A stretch of DNA of 64,000 bases from assembly GCF_014695915.1 (NCBI RefSeq), contig NZ_JACJPF010000060.1:62001-126000 (forward strand). The letters run 5' to 3'. A model generated the notes under the pieces. The model had not been told where the DNA came from. It saw nothing but the letters and a program-made list of their open reading frames with translations, and searched no databases. Numbering within the stretch: position 1 is the stretch's first letter; the number at the start of each line of letters is the position of its first letter. This stretch comes from Trichocoleus sp. FACHB-40 (GTDB lineage: Bacteria > Cyanobacteriota > Cyanobacteriia > Cyanobacteriales > FACHB-T130). Below, one piece after another: positions 24,556 through 34,123 of the stretch. Both the position numbers and the translations under genes were made by a program.

Positions 24556-25749
24556 TTAACTAAGCCAGCCTTTCAAGCGTTTAGCGACTTGAGGACGGCG
24601 CAGTTTCCGCATTGCTTTGCTTTGAATCTGACGCACTCGTTCGCGGGAAAGATTGAACAAACAGCCGACTTCTTCTAATGTGTAGGGTTCGCTGCTAGTT
24701 AAACCATACCGCAGAGAGATGACATCTTTTTCGCGCTCGGTGAGAACGTCTCCTAAGACTTCCCAAATTTCCTGACGCATCATCGCTTCGCTCATTTGTT
24801 CTTCGGGAGATTGGTTATCACCATCTTCCAGAAGATCCATCAGTTCGGTTTCTTCACCTTTACCTATGCGATGATTTAGAGAAAGGGATCGCCTCCGCAA
24901 CTGCAACAACTGCCGCAACTGGTTTGGCTCAATTTCTAGAGCCTTCGCCATTTCCTCTTCTGTAGGATTGCGGTGCAATTCTTGCTTTAATTCCCGCTGT
25001 GCTTTTTTGAGTTTATTCAGCTTCTCAACAATGTGGATTGGCAAGCGAATTGTCCGAGCATCATTCGCAATTGTCCGGGTAATTGCCTGACGAATCCACC
25101 AATAGGCATAGGTAGAAAACTTATAACCTTTGTCTGGGTCGAATTTTTCCGTCGCGCGGTTTAATCCGAGTGCGCCTTCCTGAATCAAATCCAGAAATTG
25201 AACGCCCCGATTTAAATAACGTTTAGCAATAGAAACAACCAAGCGCAGGTTGGAGCGAATCATCTTCCTTTTCGCTACTCTACCGCGATAAAGGTGATGC
25301 TCAAGCTGCCTTTCCGTCATGCCATCTGCTGCTGCTATTTCTGCCTTTGTAGGCTTGCGTCCCAACTCCTCTTGCAATTTTTCTTGAAGCGCCTCTATTT
25401 TTACTAAAAATTGGACGCGATGCGCTAATTCTACTTCTTCCTCTGGTTTCAGAAGTGGATAGCGTGCCATCTCTTTAAAGAAAGCTCCCACTGTGTCGTC
25501 GGAAACCGTTTTGCGGTAGCCGGAAGGGCGGCCAGCCGCTAATTTATCCACTTCTTCTGAGATTTCAGCTTCGACACTGCCTATTTCATCAGATTCCTCT
25601 AGATGGTGTTGGGGAATATCTGCAAAATCGCTATCAGATATAGATTCCACGTCACTTGGGTTCAGTTCAGCAATATTCATAACAAGGTCTGAGTCGGTAT
25701 TGGATAAAGCGAGTGTGTTTAGATGATTGCTCTCTTTGTACATATCCAT
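24556..25749 (-). CDS. sigC: Group 2 RNA polymerase sigma factor, SigC-type
   Basis: A protein of 397 residues with an ATG at 25749. An acidic N-terminus of 80 residues is followed by region 1.2 (DTVGAFFKEMARYPLL), region 2 (NLRLVVSIAKRYLNRGVQFLDLIQEG and YKFSTYAYWWIRQAITR), region 3 (RLPIHIVEKLNKLKKAQREL) and region 4 with the helix-turn-helix TLEEVGCLFNLSRERVRQIQ. It is a sigma-70 of the non-essential group 2 rather than SigA: it lacks the acidic SigA N-terminus with its usual RLYLQEIGR box and differs in region 1.2. Length (about 400) and region 1.2 point to SigC, a class linked to carbon/nitrogen state and stationary phase in other cyanobacteria. The subgroup assignment is tentative. Confidence 0.85.
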   Translation of the reverse strand: MDMYKESNHLNTLALSNTDSDLVMNIAELNPSDVESISDSDFADIPQHHLEESDEIGSVEAEISEEVDKLAAGRPSGYRKTVSDDTVGAFFKEMARYPLLKPEEEVELAHRVQFLVKIEALQEKLQEELGRKPTKAEIAAADGMTERQLEHHLYRGRVAKRKMIRSNLRLVVSIAKRYLNRGVQFLDLIQEGALGLNRATEKFDPDKGYKFSTYAYWWIRQAITRTIANDARTIRLPIHIVEKLNKLKKAQRELKQELHRNPTEEEMAKALEIEPNQLRQLLQLRRRSLSLNHRIGKGEETELMDLLEDGDNQSPEEQMSEAMMRQEIWEVLGDVLTEREKDVISLRYGLTSSEPYTLEEVGCLFNLSRERVRQIQSKAMRKLRRPQVAKRLKGWLS

Positions 25750-26295
25750 GACGGACTGAAGACAAGCTCTCTAAGCAAAGAATCAAGGCTCAATTTTTAC
25801 TTCTCCTTTTTACTTCTCTGCTATTTTTGTTGTTCATTTATCTGATAATGACTTAAGCAAATCAGCTACCAGTATTGAAACAATCAAAATGTCTTTTTCC
25901 CACCTGTTGAGAAAGCAAATTGCTTTTTTAGGCTACCAAAATATTCTTTTCTGATTGTTCTCCTGATTACAGAATATATAATTCCTTTAGATTTGGTGGA
26001 GATTTGGATAAAAAATCAGGAGAAATGAAGGTAAAGCTTTAGTCTATCAGACGGTTGCCTTTAGCTTTCACGTCGTGGATAAAATTCCTTGAAATAACTT
26101 ATAGCAAATGCTTATGTTTGGGATTTTTGATAGTTTTGCTGCCTCCTTTTGTAACTGAGCGATTCTAAAAGTTTTTAAAATTTAATTGGTTATGCCAACA
26201 GGATCTCATATAATTATTAGCTTCGCTCTCTATCAATAGGGAGAAAAACACAGATGCGCTCTTTGGATGATAGATAGAGGGTAGCAAATTTACTT
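25750..26295. promoter_or_regulatory. AT-rich upstream region of the sigma factor gene
   Basis: About 550 bp without a plausible gene. It must carry the sigC-like promoter (minus strand). No operator or RNA structure recognised. Confidence 0.35.
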
Positions 26296-26365
26296 AGGGC
26301 TGGGGGTTGGGGGCTGGGGACTGGGGACTGGGGATTAGGGATTAGGGGCTGGGGACTAGGGATTA
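26296..26365. repeat. G-rich heptamer array (GGGGACT/GGGGATT type)
   Basis: About ten heptamers of the TGGGGAC/TGGGGAT/AGGGATT type. They are complementary to the C-rich array at 26538-26575, so the two can pair around the TIR element between them. Confidence 0.75.
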
Positions 26366-26380
26366 AATAAGACTCATTGA

Positions 26381-26535
26381 TGTCAATTTAAGAAGAGCTT
26401 GGCGGTTAAAACCGCAGCTATACAGACAAAACCAGGATGGTGCGAGGGTTTCAAAAGTCTTGATTTTCCGTTAGTCCGCGTGCGCGGACTTGGTTTTTGT
26501 AGCCGCGAATTCATTCGCCGGGGCTTAAGTTGACT
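26381..26535. mobile_element. MITE-like 155-bp element (copy A)
   Basis: The ends TGTCAATTTAAG and CTTAAGTTGACT form imperfect terminal inverted repeats. The interior is palindrome-rich and contains segments GGCGGTTAAAACCGC, GTCCGCGTGCGCGGAC and GCCGCGAATTCATTCGCCGG. Read in reverse it matches the element at 42106-42263 along both ends and its palindromic modules. No coding capacity, so it would be non-autonomous. Confidence 0.7.
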
Positions 26536-26537
26536 TT

Positions 26538-26575
26538 TCCCAATCCCCAATCCCCAGTTCCCAATCCCCAATCCC
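26538..26575. repeat. C-rich heptamer array (CCCAATC)n
   Basis: Five units of CCCAATC/CCCAGTT, the inverted partner of the G-rich array at 26296-26365. Confidence 0.75.
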
Positions 26576-26676
26576 TGAAAGGTCAACAGCCAGCTAAAAT
26601 TAACTGGTTACAGTAAGCGCAAGGAAGGGGTTTGCCGGGTGATGGCATCCGACTGCCAAGGTGGAGGGGAAAGAGT

Positions 26677-29259
26677 ATGTCGTCAAATCCCAATTTCGTG
26701 CTACAAGGCAGTGCGCTGGAGAGTAGAGCGTCCTACCAGTCTGGTTCTCCAGAGAATCAGTGGGTTGAAGTGCTGGTAGATTGTCCAGAGGCAGAAGCGC
26801 AAAAGAAATTGTATACGTACCGCTTGCCAAGTGAGTTGCAAGTGCAGCCAGGGGATATTCTGAGTGTGCCGTTTGGGGCGCAGGTGCTGGGAGCGATCGC
26901 TATCCGCATAAAAGACGCACCACCACCGGAACTGAATAGCGCCAAAATAAAGGATGTTGAGGATGTGGTCAGTGCTGGGTTTTTCCCGCCTAGCTACTGG
27001 CAGCTGCTCAACCGAGTAGCTGAATATTACTATACTCAGTTAATTCAAGTGATTCGGGTAGCATTGCCACCAGGATTGCTAGGGCGATCGCAGCGAAGAA
27101 TCCGCCTTATTAAAAAAGACAAGGGAGATTTCCCAATCCCCAATCCCCAATCCCCAATCCCCAATCCTCAATACCTTAGTCCACCGGCTCGCCAAATTCT
27201 AGAAATCCTGCAAGCTCAAAGTGCTGGAGACTATAGTTTCGCCTACCTGCAACGTCAAGTCAGAGGAGCATATCGAGCAGTACGGGAGTTATTGCGGAAT
27301 AACTTGGTAGAAAGTTACCTAGAACCGCCCAGAAAAGGACGCCCAAAGTTACAGAAAGCAGTAACGCTGGTTGTAGATGTCTTCCCGATGGATGTGACGC
27401 AACGCCAACGAGAAATTTTGGAAGTGCTGCGAAGACGCGGCGGTGATTTATGGCTGACAGAGTTGCTGCAAATTTGCAACGCCAGTTCATCCACCGTCAA
27501 GACCCTGGAGCAAAAAGGTTGCGTTGTAATTCAAGAGCGGGAGATGTTGCGGAGTGCAGCAGAACCCGCTTTAGCTGAGGATAAACCGAAAGAGTTGACA
27601 AATGACCAAGCTCAGGCATTGGAAGTTATCACAAGTTTATCTGGGTTCGCTGAGGTGCTGTTGCATGGGGTGACGGGGAGCGGGAAGACAGAGGTATATT
27701 TACAAGCGATCGCGCCCATCTTAGAATCAGGACAATCAGCACTCGTTCTAGTGCCAGAAATTGGTCTTACGCCTCAGCTAACCGACCGATTCCGCGCCCG
27801 TTTTGGCAATAAAGTCTGCGTTTATCACAGCGCCCTTTCCGATGGCGAACGTTATGATACTTGGCGGCAAATGCTCGCAGGTGCAGCTCAAGTAGTAATT
27901 GGCACCCGTTCAGCCATCTTTGCCCCCTTACCGCAACTGGGGCTGATCATCTTAGATGAAGAACACGACTCCAGCTTTAAGCAAGACCAACCAGCGCCAA
28001 CCTACCACGCCCGCACCGTCGCTACTTGGCGTGCTGAGTTGGAAAATTGCCCCCTACTTTTAGGTTCCGCCACGCCTTCTTTAGAAACCTGGGTGAATAT
28101 TAACCAGGGGTTAAGCAGAGAGTCGGGGATTGTACTTTCCCCCAATCCCCAATCCCCAATCACCCATTACCTCTCATTACCAGAACGCATTCAATCGCGT
28201 CCGCTACCACCTGTAGAAGTAGTAGATATGCGCTCTGAGTTGCAGCAGGGGAATCGATCCATTTTTAGTCGGTCGCTGACTGAAGGACTGCAACAACTGC
28301 AAGAACGAGGACAGCAGGGGATTTTATTTATCCATCGCCGGGGACACAGTACCTTTGTTTCTTGTCGCAGCTGTGGGTATGTGGTGGAGTGTCCGCACTG
28401 CGATGTTTCTCTGGCGTATCACCACACCCATGAGGATGCGGCGGAACTGTTGCGATGTCACTACTGTAACTTTGTGCGATCGCATCCTCAATCCTGTCCC
28501 GAATGCGGTTCCCCCTACCTGAAATTTTTCGGCAGCGGTACCCAGCGAGTCGCCCAAGAATTAGCGCAAGCTTTCCCCCAATTGCGTTTCATCCGATTCG
28601 ATAGCGACACCACCCGCACCAAAGGCGCTCACCGAACCCTGCTGACCCGCTTTGCTAATGGGGAAGCCGATTTGTTAGTGGGGACTCAAATGCTCACCAA
28701 AGGTCTAGATTTAGCTCAGGTGACACTCGTGGGAGTTGTCGCTGCCGATGGTTTGCTAAATCTACCCGACTACCGAGCTTCAGAAAGAGCATTTCAAACC
28801 TTGACACAAGTTGCAGGTCGTGCTGGTCGAGGCAATGACCCCGGTCGAGTAATTATTCAAACTTACACCCCAGAGCATCAAGTAATTCAGGCAGTACGCC
28901 GTCACGAGTACCAGTCTTTTATCGAGACAGAATTACAACAACGAGAGGCGCTGAACTATCCCCCCTACGGGCGTTTAATTCTGTTGCGGCTAAGCAGCAC
29001 TGATGCCGCCCAAGTTCAGGAAACTGCCGAAATGTTGGCAGCGACACTTACTCAGAAAGATGAGGATAGCACTGGTTACGAGATATTAGGGCCAGCACCC
29101 GCTAGTATCTTACGGGTGGCGAATCGATACAGATGGCAAATTATGCTGAAGTTTGCGCCGGATTCGCTGCCACATTTGCCCGATTTTAATCAATTGCGTC
29201 TTCTTTGCCCGTCCTCAGTCAGCTTGACAATTGATGTTGACCCTCTAAATCTGATGTGA
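26677..29259 (+). CDS. priA: Primosomal protein N' (replication restart helicase PriA)
   Basis: 860 residues from ATG 26677, preceded by GGAGGGGA; an in-frame TTG 45 bp upstream is less likely. The N-terminal DNA-binding domain (EVLVDCPEAEAQKKLYTYRLP, VPFGAQVLGAI) is followed by the helicase core with Walker A VTGSGKTEVYL, DEEH in LIILDEEHDSSFK, and motifs LLGSATPS and QVAGRAGRG. A zinc-binding insert has eight cysteines (CRSCG, CPHC, CHYC, CPECGS). It restarts stalled forks. Two heptamer-repeat insertions have been absorbed in frame as Pro/Asn/Gln-rich linkers, [13 protein letters not shown] (about 27128-27172) and LSPNPQSPI (about 28137-28166). Both sit in loops outside the motifs. Confidence 0.95.
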   Translation: MSSNPNFVLQGSALESRASYQSGSPENQWVEVLVDCPEAEAQKKLYTYRLPSELQVQPGDILSVPFGAQVLGAIAIRIKDAPPPELNSAKIKDVEDVVSAGFFPPSYWQLLNRVAEYYYTQLIQVIRVALPPGLLGRSQRRIRLIKKDKGDFPIPNPQSPIPNPQYLSPPARQILEILQAQSAGDYSFAYLQRQVRGAYRAVRELLRNNLVESYLEPPRKGRPKLQKAVTLVVDVFPMDVTQRQREILEVLRRRGGDLWLTELLQICNASSSTVKTLEQKGCVVIQEREMLRSAAEPALAEDKPKELTNDQAQALEVITSLSGFAEVLLHGVTGSGKTEVYLQAIAPILESGQSALVLVPEIGLTPQLTDRFRARFGNKVCVYHSALSDGERYDTWRQMLAGAAQVVIGTRSAIFAPLPQLGLIILDEEHDSSFKQDQPAPTYHARTVATWRAELENCPLLLGSATPSLETWVNINQGLSRESGIVLSPNPQSPITHYLSLPERIQSRPLPPVEVVDMRSELQQGNRSIFSRSLTEGLQQLQERGQQGILFIHRRGHSTFVSCRSCGYVVECPHCDVSLAYHHTHEDAAELLRCHYCNFVRSHPQSCPECGSPYLKFFGSGTQRVAQELAQAFPQLRFIRFDSDTTRTKGAHRTLLTRFANGEADLLVGTQMLTKGLDLAQVTLVGVVAADGLLNLPDYRASERAFQTLTQVAGRAGRGNDPGRVIIQTYTPEHQVIQAVRRHEYQSFIETELQQREALNYPPYGRLILLRLSSTDAAQVQETAEMLAATLTQKDEDSTGYEILGPAPASILRVANRYRWQIMLKFAPDSLPHLPDFNQLRLLCPSSVSLTIDVDPLNLM
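27128..27172. repeat. In-frame heptamer insertion inside priA (1)
   Basis: Five to six copies of CCCAATC encode a [13 protein letters not shown] linker between the priA N-terminal domain and the next helix. It is the same unit as the intergenic arrays. Confidence 0.8.
28137..28166. repeat. In-frame heptamer insertion inside priA (2)
   Basis: Three to four CCCAATC-type units encode SPNPQSPI between the helicase motif LLGSATPSLETW and the following PPVEVVDM block. Confidence 0.75.
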
Positions 29260-29322
29260 TGGGTGATGGAAAGTTAGGAGTTATTAACTCTTAACTCCTA
29301 GCTACTTGCAATTACCAATCGC

Positions 29323-29591
29323 CTAAGTTAGCTCATCGGGATTAACGCCCATAGCTCTTAACCGTTCTGCTAAGCGTTCAGCGCGTTCCATCTGAGATTG
29401 AGCCTGAGCCAATTGTGCGATTTCTGTACCATCCAGCACCAAGTTTCCCTGAGCATCCCACCAACGCAACCAGGGAAATTCCATAGAGGTGGTTCTTGAA
29501 AATTTTTCACAAATTTGCCATCCGACTCTGGTAACTGGGTGTGGTCGGGAAGGGTGAAACCGACGGCAAATGGTGTCTCGGCTGAGGTCAT
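29323..29591 (-). pseudogene. Uma2-family endonuclease remnant with internal deletion
   Basis: From 29591 one frame reads MTSAETPFAVGFTLPDHTQL, then PESDGKFVKNFQE, the conserved N-terminus of a cyanobacterial Uma2 (DUF820) subgroup. After about 29490 homology jumps to another frame, which reads FPWLRWWDAQGNLVLDGTE, then an Ala/Gln/Glu-rich helix and LRAMGVNPDELT with a stop. That is the C-terminus of the same subgroup. Roughly 150 residues, including the PD-(D/E)XK core, are missing, and the join is frameshifted. Non-functional. Confidence 0.65.
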
Positions 29592-29735
29592 GGGCTGCCC
29601 TCTGAATGTAGCGGTTTACCAATTAATATTGCACATTTCTAAAATATAGTTTTCATTACAAGTAGATAGAATTAATTTGAATTTGGCACAGCGAGTAGGG
29701 AAAATTAAAAAGGTATTTCAGTTCTGATTGCTTAA

Positions 29736-30947
29736 ATGATGCGCGTAATTGGTTTGATAAGCGGCACATCAGTAGATGGTATTGATGCTGCTTTAGTGGA
29801 AATTTCTGGTAAAGACTTGGATATAGAAGTGGCTCTGTTAGCTGGAGCTACTTATCCTTACCCAGATGCCCTGTCCAAGCAAATTCTAGAGGTTTGTGGC
29901 GGGGCATCTTTGTCAATGGCAGAATTTGCCCAATTAGATGATGCGATCGCATACGCTTTTGCACAAGCCGCCCAAAACATCCAAAACGGCAACCCGACCG
30001 CCGAATTAATTGGCTCCCACGGACAAAACGTATACCACCGCCCGCCCACAGACGATTTGGAATTGCCGATTTTAGATTCTGGATTAAAAAAAATCCCAAA
30101 TCCAAAATCCAAAATGGGGTACAGTTTGCAATTAGGTCGGGGTGCCTTAATTGCCCATCTGACAGGCATTCCAACTGTAAATAATTTCCGGGCTGCGGAT
30201 ATTGCCGTCGGTGGACAAGGTGCGCCTATGGTACCAGCAGTAGATGCTTATTTATTGAGCCACCCCGACAAGCACCGATGTGTCCAAAATATCGGCGGTA
30301 TCGGTAATGTCGCTTATCTACCAGCGCGTCAGGGCAACTGGCTAGAAGACATCCGAGGCTGGGACACTGGGCCGGGAAATGCGCTTCTAGACTTAACGGT
30401 GCAGCATTTTACCAATGGAAGCAAAACCTACGATCAAGATGGTGCGTGGGCGGCAACAGGTACTCCCTGTAAGGCGTTGGTTGACCAATGGCTAACCCAA
30501 GACTACTTCCAGCAGTCACCCCCCAAATCTACGGGTCGAGAGCTATTTAGCTTTGAATATTTACAACACTGTATAGCAGACGCTTCGGCTTATGAGCTTA
30601 GTACCGCTGGCTTGTTGGCAACGCTGACTGAACTCACCGCGGCGTCAATTGTTCACAGCTACCGGACTTTTCTGCCTCGGATGCCCGACGAGGTGTTATT
30701 GTGTGGTGGCGGTAGCCGCAATCTCTACTTAAAACAACGCCTACAAGCAATTCTGGAGCCTGTTCCGGTGTTAACAACGGATGAAGCTGGTGTGAGCGCC
30801 GATTTTAAAGAAGCGATCGCCTTCGCCGTTTTAGCATACTGGCGTAATCTAGGAATTCCCGGCAACCTTCCCCAAGTCACAGGTGCTGATAAAGCAGTGC
30901 TGCTGGGCGATGTCCATCTTCCCCACAACTCAAAAGACGCAAGGTGA
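29736..30947 (+). CDS. anmK: Anhydro-N-acetylmuramic acid kinase
   Basis: A protein of 403 residues with tandem ATGs at 29736/29739. AnmK phosphorylates and opens 1,6-anhydro-MurNAc during cell-wall recycling. Motifs: [16 protein letters not shown] at the N-terminus, [44 protein letters not shown] and [12 protein letters not shown]. An insertion around residues 108-126 ([22 protein letters not shown] about 30062-30117) is made of ATTTTAGATTCTGGATT- and CCAAATC-type repeats and is absent from the usual family sequence, but the frame is kept. Confidence 0.93.
   Translation: MMRVIGLISGTSVDGIDAALVEISGKDLDIEVALLAGATYPYPDALSKQILEVCGGASLSMAEFAQLDDAIAYAFAQAAQNIQNGNPTAELIGSHGQNVYHRPPTDDLELPILDSGLKKIPNPKSKMGYSLQLGRGALIAHLTGIPTVNNFRAADIAVGGQGAPMVPAVDAYLLSHPDKHRCVQNIGGIGNVAYLPARQGNWLEDIRGWDTGPGNALLDLTVQHFTNGSKTYDQDGAWAATGTPCKALVDQWLTQDYFQQSPPKSTGRELFSFEYLQHCIADASAYELSTAGLLATLTELTAASIVHSYRTFLPRMPDEVLLCGGGSRNLYLKQRLQAILEPVPVLTTDEAGVSADFKEAIAFAVLAYWRNLGIPGNLPQVTGADKAVLLGDVHLPHNSKDAR
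30062..30117. repeat. In-frame heptamer insertion inside anmK
   Basis: The segment contains ATCCCAAATCCAAAATCC, i.e. AATCCAA-type heptamers. They encode [10 protein letters not shown] between conserved AnmK strands. Confidence 0.65.
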
Positions 30948-31327
30948 GGAATTATTAATTCAAAACTCAAAACAACAGACGCAATAAATCGCGTCTGTAC
31001 AATCCCAGTTCTTCGCTCTCGTGAGTAATAATACTAAAATCAGCGAGGGCATAAAGCCACAAAAGTATATGGGATTGTTCGTCACAATAGTCCGGTTATA
31101 CTAAATTTACTTGCCGCTTTTAATCTAATTTTATCCGGGAACGGCAATAGGGTTAATTTGGATATCTAGAGGTGGTGGCATCATGGGATGAGAGTGTCAG
31201 AGGTTGAGTTCAAAAATTCTCCCGCTCTCCCACTCTTCCCTGAACCCACTCCCGATCCCAACCGTATTGCCTGCAACGGAAGAATAGTTCCTGGCGGTGT
31301 TTCATATAGGCAGCAAGGTAGACAAGC
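30948..31327. other. Intergenic region with a short hairpin
   Basis: A 380-bp spacer after anmK. ACAGACGC (30975-30982) pairs with GCGTCTGT (30991-30998) around an 8-base loop, a compact palindrome that may terminate anmK. The rest shows no gene. Confidence 0.5.
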
Positions 31328-31786
31328 GTGGGTCACACGTTTTTAATGGAGGCAGGACGCTGGAGGCTACAGGGAACTTGGCTGGAGCGCAACGAGATGC
31401 CAATCACCGTGAGAGGCAGAACCTTAGTAGCTTGGGGTAGAGAAAATTGGTTCACAATGGTGACAATGCTGAGCTTTCCTAGTACCGAGCGCCAGGAAAT
31501 TTCTTTGCAGTATCGCGGGCGTTTTGATGCAGGCGATCGCCAATATACCTTTGTTCTACAGCACAACGTCTTAGGTCGCGTTGAAGGCGAGGGCTGGGTT
31601 ACGCCAGAATCAATTGTTCAGCGCTACTGGGTATTAGGCGATCGCCAACGGCGCAGTGGCTTTGAAACCCTGCACAGGATGAACGACAACACCTACTACC
31701 TATCCAGTGGCATCATGGCTGGTCATTTTTTAACCAGCACGATGGAGGGTACCCTAGAGCGTCTGCCAGAATCAAACTATTCTTAA
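31328..31786 (+). CDS. Conserved hypothetical protein
   Basis: A protein of 152 residues from GTG 31328; an ATG at 31346 in the same frame is an alternative. No signal peptide or membrane helix. It is rich in beta-strand patterns (RWRLQGTWLERNEMPITVRG, FTMVTMLSFP, ISLQYRGRFDAGDRQYTFVLQHN, GRVEGEGWVTPESIVQRYWVLGD) like a lipocalin- or THAP4-style small barrel. I recognise no named family. It has normal HIP1 sites and codon use like its neighbours, so it is probably vertically inherited. Confidence 0.7.
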   Translation: MGHTFLMEAGRWRLQGTWLERNEMPITVRGRTLVAWGRENWFTMVTMLSFPSTERQEISLQYRGRFDAGDRQYTFVLQHNVLGRVEGEGWVTPESIVQRYWVLGDRQRRSGFETLHRMNDNTYYLSSGIMAGHFLTSTMEGTLERLPESNYS

Positions 31787-32204
31787 TCGCTCACTCGCTT
31801 TGGGGTGCGGGCAGTCAGCAAAAAGTATAAAGTGTGAAGTATAAAGTGTGAAATATTAAAGTATGAAATATCAACCAGTAAATTTCCACCTCTAGTTTTT
31901 CCTCGCTCTTTGTCTAAAAACTCATAACCGTTTCATTTTATAGACTTGAGGCTTGGCCCTTAAGCTTTCATCTTTTAGAATCTACGCCCTCGCCTCCTTA
32001 CCTAGAAGGATTAGGGTAAATAAATGATGCGGTGTAAGTCCTGTCGTTAAGACTTGAAACTTCCTCGTTTTTGGTAAAAGCCGTTATACCATTTTGGATT
32101 GGAAATTGGGAATTGGTAATTGATCTTCTCCCCCAGTCCCCAATCCCCAATCCCCAGTCCCCAATCCCTCCCCGACAGATGCTCCGCGTTTTAGGAGCCT
32201 AACT
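31787..32204. repeat. Intergenic region with two heptamer arrays
   Basis: AAGTATAAAGTGTGA-type repeats lie at about 31825-31873. A C-rich CCCCAAT/CCCCAGT array at about 32131-32168 ends 36 bp before the Ser/Thr kinase start. No gene seen between them. Confidence 0.6.
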
Positions 32205-33743
32205 ATGACGCCAGATCCCAACAATGGTCGCTTACTTGCCAATCGCTATCAACTCGTGGAGTTGGTAGGTAAAGGCGCAATGGGCAGAGTTTATCAAGCC
32301 AAAGATATGTTACTGGGAGGTGTCACCGTAGCCGTCAAGTTTCTCTCCCAGACACTGCTGAATCAAAAAATGCGCGATCGCTTCGAGCGAGAAGCCACCA
32401 TCTGCGCTGTATTAGGAGAACAAAGCATACACATTGTCCGAGTCAGAGATTATGGCGTAGACGAAACCGAAATTCCGTTCTACGTGATGGAATTTCTCCA
32501 AGGAGATAGCCTGAGCGACGTTCTCAGAGATCGTCCCCTATCCGTGCCGAGGTTTTTAAATATAACTCGCCAAATTTGTTTAGGTTTAGAGCGCGCTCAC
32601 CAAGGCATTCTTTTAGATGGCGAACTCTGCCCAATTATTCATCGGGATATTAAGCCGAGCAATATTTCCATCGTTCAAGACACCACTTTAGGTGAATTGG
32701 TCAAGATTTTAGATTTTGGCATCGCCAAACTGCTCCAATCAGATAGTTCTCAGACCAACTCATTTATGGGTACTCTGGCGTATTGTTCTCCTGAGCAAAT
32801 GGAAGGTAGAGAACTCGATAATCGCTCTGATATTTACAGTCTGGGCGTAATGATGTTTGAAATGCTCACAGGTGAAATGCCCTTAATGGCCGAAACTCAC
32901 TCATTTGGCGGTTGGTACAAAGCCCATCATTTCATACCTCCTAGAACCTTTGAGTCAGTTAACCCGGATTTAAAATTGCCAAAGGCACTAGAAACTTTGG
33001 TACTTAGCTGTCTAGCCAAAGCACCAAGCGATCGCCCGCAAACCGCCGCGCAAGTCCTACAAGCATTACAACCTTTAGAACAACGCTTTGGTCAAGGTCG
33101 GCAACTTGGTCAGCGCATTGGTGCAGTTTTATCCAAACTACCAGTTGTCGCTGAGCCTAAACCCAAGCATCTACCCTCAGCTGATGAAGTCTGTCGCTTA
33201 ACTTCCTGGCCCAAAAACAAACCCATTGCAGAAATTGTATTTCCCCATCTGCTTCGCACTAGCCAAGAGAGTTTAGCAACCCTCTGGGTAATGCTGCACA
33301 AACAAGAAATTCACAATCGTGTCATCAGCACTCGCTACAACCAGTTTCTGTTTTTGATGTCTCCCCATCCAATGCTGCTGTGGATTACCGCCCTCTACAA
33401 CCGCGAACTTGGCCCACGTTGGCTCTCTTGCTACCTAGATTTAAAAACCCCAATGGGTCAGCAAATGGTGCGACAGTTAGGCGAAAGCGGGTGCTACCGT
33501 ATTTTGTTCTTTGCCCTAGAAGAACCCCCTCGCTGTGCCAATGTGATGACTTCCACGATTGCCCCTCTGCAACGTCAAATGCTGCAAGAATGGGCAAATA
33601 CCAGTCAGACTTTAGTATCAGCAGCCCAACCGCAGATGAGTAAAAGTCTTCTCAAGCAGGAGTTCGAGAAGCTAAAGCCGAAGATTCTGATCAAGCTTGA
33701 ATCTATTCAAACATCAGATTATTCTTCAGATATCTCAGGATGA
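32205..33743 (+). CDS. Serine/threonine protein kinase, soluble
   Basis: A protein of 512 residues; ATG 32205 has AGGAG upstream. Hanks-type kinase domain at about residues 15-290: glycine loop VGKGAMGRVYQAKD, ATP lysine in VAVKFL (Lys45), catalytic HRDIKPSN, DFG in KILDFGIAKLL, and APE-equivalent YCSPEQM. All catalytic residues are present. The C-terminal 200 residues (TSWPKNKPIAEIVFP, ISTRYNQFLFLMSPHPMLLW, TPMGQQMVRQLGESG) form a domain I cannot name; no membrane helix. Likely an active cytosolic signalling kinase. The PP2C phosphatase nearby is a plausible antagonist. Confidence 0.92.
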   Translation: MTPDPNNGRLLANRYQLVELVGKGAMGRVYQAKDMLLGGVTVAVKFLSQTLLNQKMRDRFEREATICAVLGEQSIHIVRVRDYGVDETEIPFYVMEFLQGDSLSDVLRDRPLSVPRFLNITRQICLGLERAHQGILLDGELCPIIHRDIKPSNISIVQDTTLGELVKILDFGIAKLLQSDSSQTNSFMGTLAYCSPEQMEGRELDNRSDIYSLGVMMFEMLTGEMPLMAETHSFGGWYKAHHFIPPRTFESVNPDLKLPKALETLVLSCLAKAPSDRPQTAAQVLQALQPLEQRFGQGRQLGQRIGAVLSKLPVVAEPKPKHLPSADEVCRLTSWPKNKPIAEIVFPHLLRTSQESLATLWVMLHKQEIHNRVISTRYNQFLFLMSPHPMLLWITALYNRELGPRWLSCYLDLKTPMGQQMVRQLGESGCYRILFFALEEPPRCANVMTSTIAPLQRQMLQEWANTSQTLVSAAQPQMSKSLLKQEFEKLKPKILIKLESIQTSDYSSDISG

Positions 33744-34123
33744 TAAAAAGTTAAAAATAATTGTAGGTTCGGCCTTTGGTTCTTTGTTACCCAGCACTCA
33801 AAAATGCGTTTAGGTTTTAGTTTCGTTACCTCAAACCAACCAACAGTGTTTGAGTTTTTAGCTAAAAGATTGGTGTAAATTAAGCAACTTCCAAATTCCA
33901 GACCGGAATATTTTCTTGCTGAAGTGCGTAATTGAACAAACTAATCAAAAAATCTAATCTTGTACTTCAGCAAATAAAATAAGCAGCGGTTTTAACCGTA
34001 AACAGTTTTAAAAAATACGCTTTATCGAAACTTGAACTAAAGTTGACGCCCCGGCATCCCCAGCTTCTTTCCTTCTTGGAACAAAGCAAGAGACGGAGGT
34101 CGCCTACTGCGACACGGGATGCT
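33744..34123. other. Intergenic region, no gene recognised
   Basis: A 380-bp spacer between convergent kinase and nblA genes. The minus strand around 33880-33940 reads LISLFNYALQQENIPVWNLE before a stop, possibly a decayed gene end, but stops interrupt it upstream. Nothing else is seen. Confidence 0.35.

Noticed and set aside
26383..26586. Frame across the MITE-like element and C-rich repeats
   Set aside because: Composed of repeat translation (NWGLGIGK-type) and palindromes; not a gene.
33880..33940. Minus-strand protein-like stretch LISLFNYALQQENIPVWNLE
   Set aside because: Preceded by an in-frame stop and without a recognisable family; could be a gene remnant but evidence is too thin.
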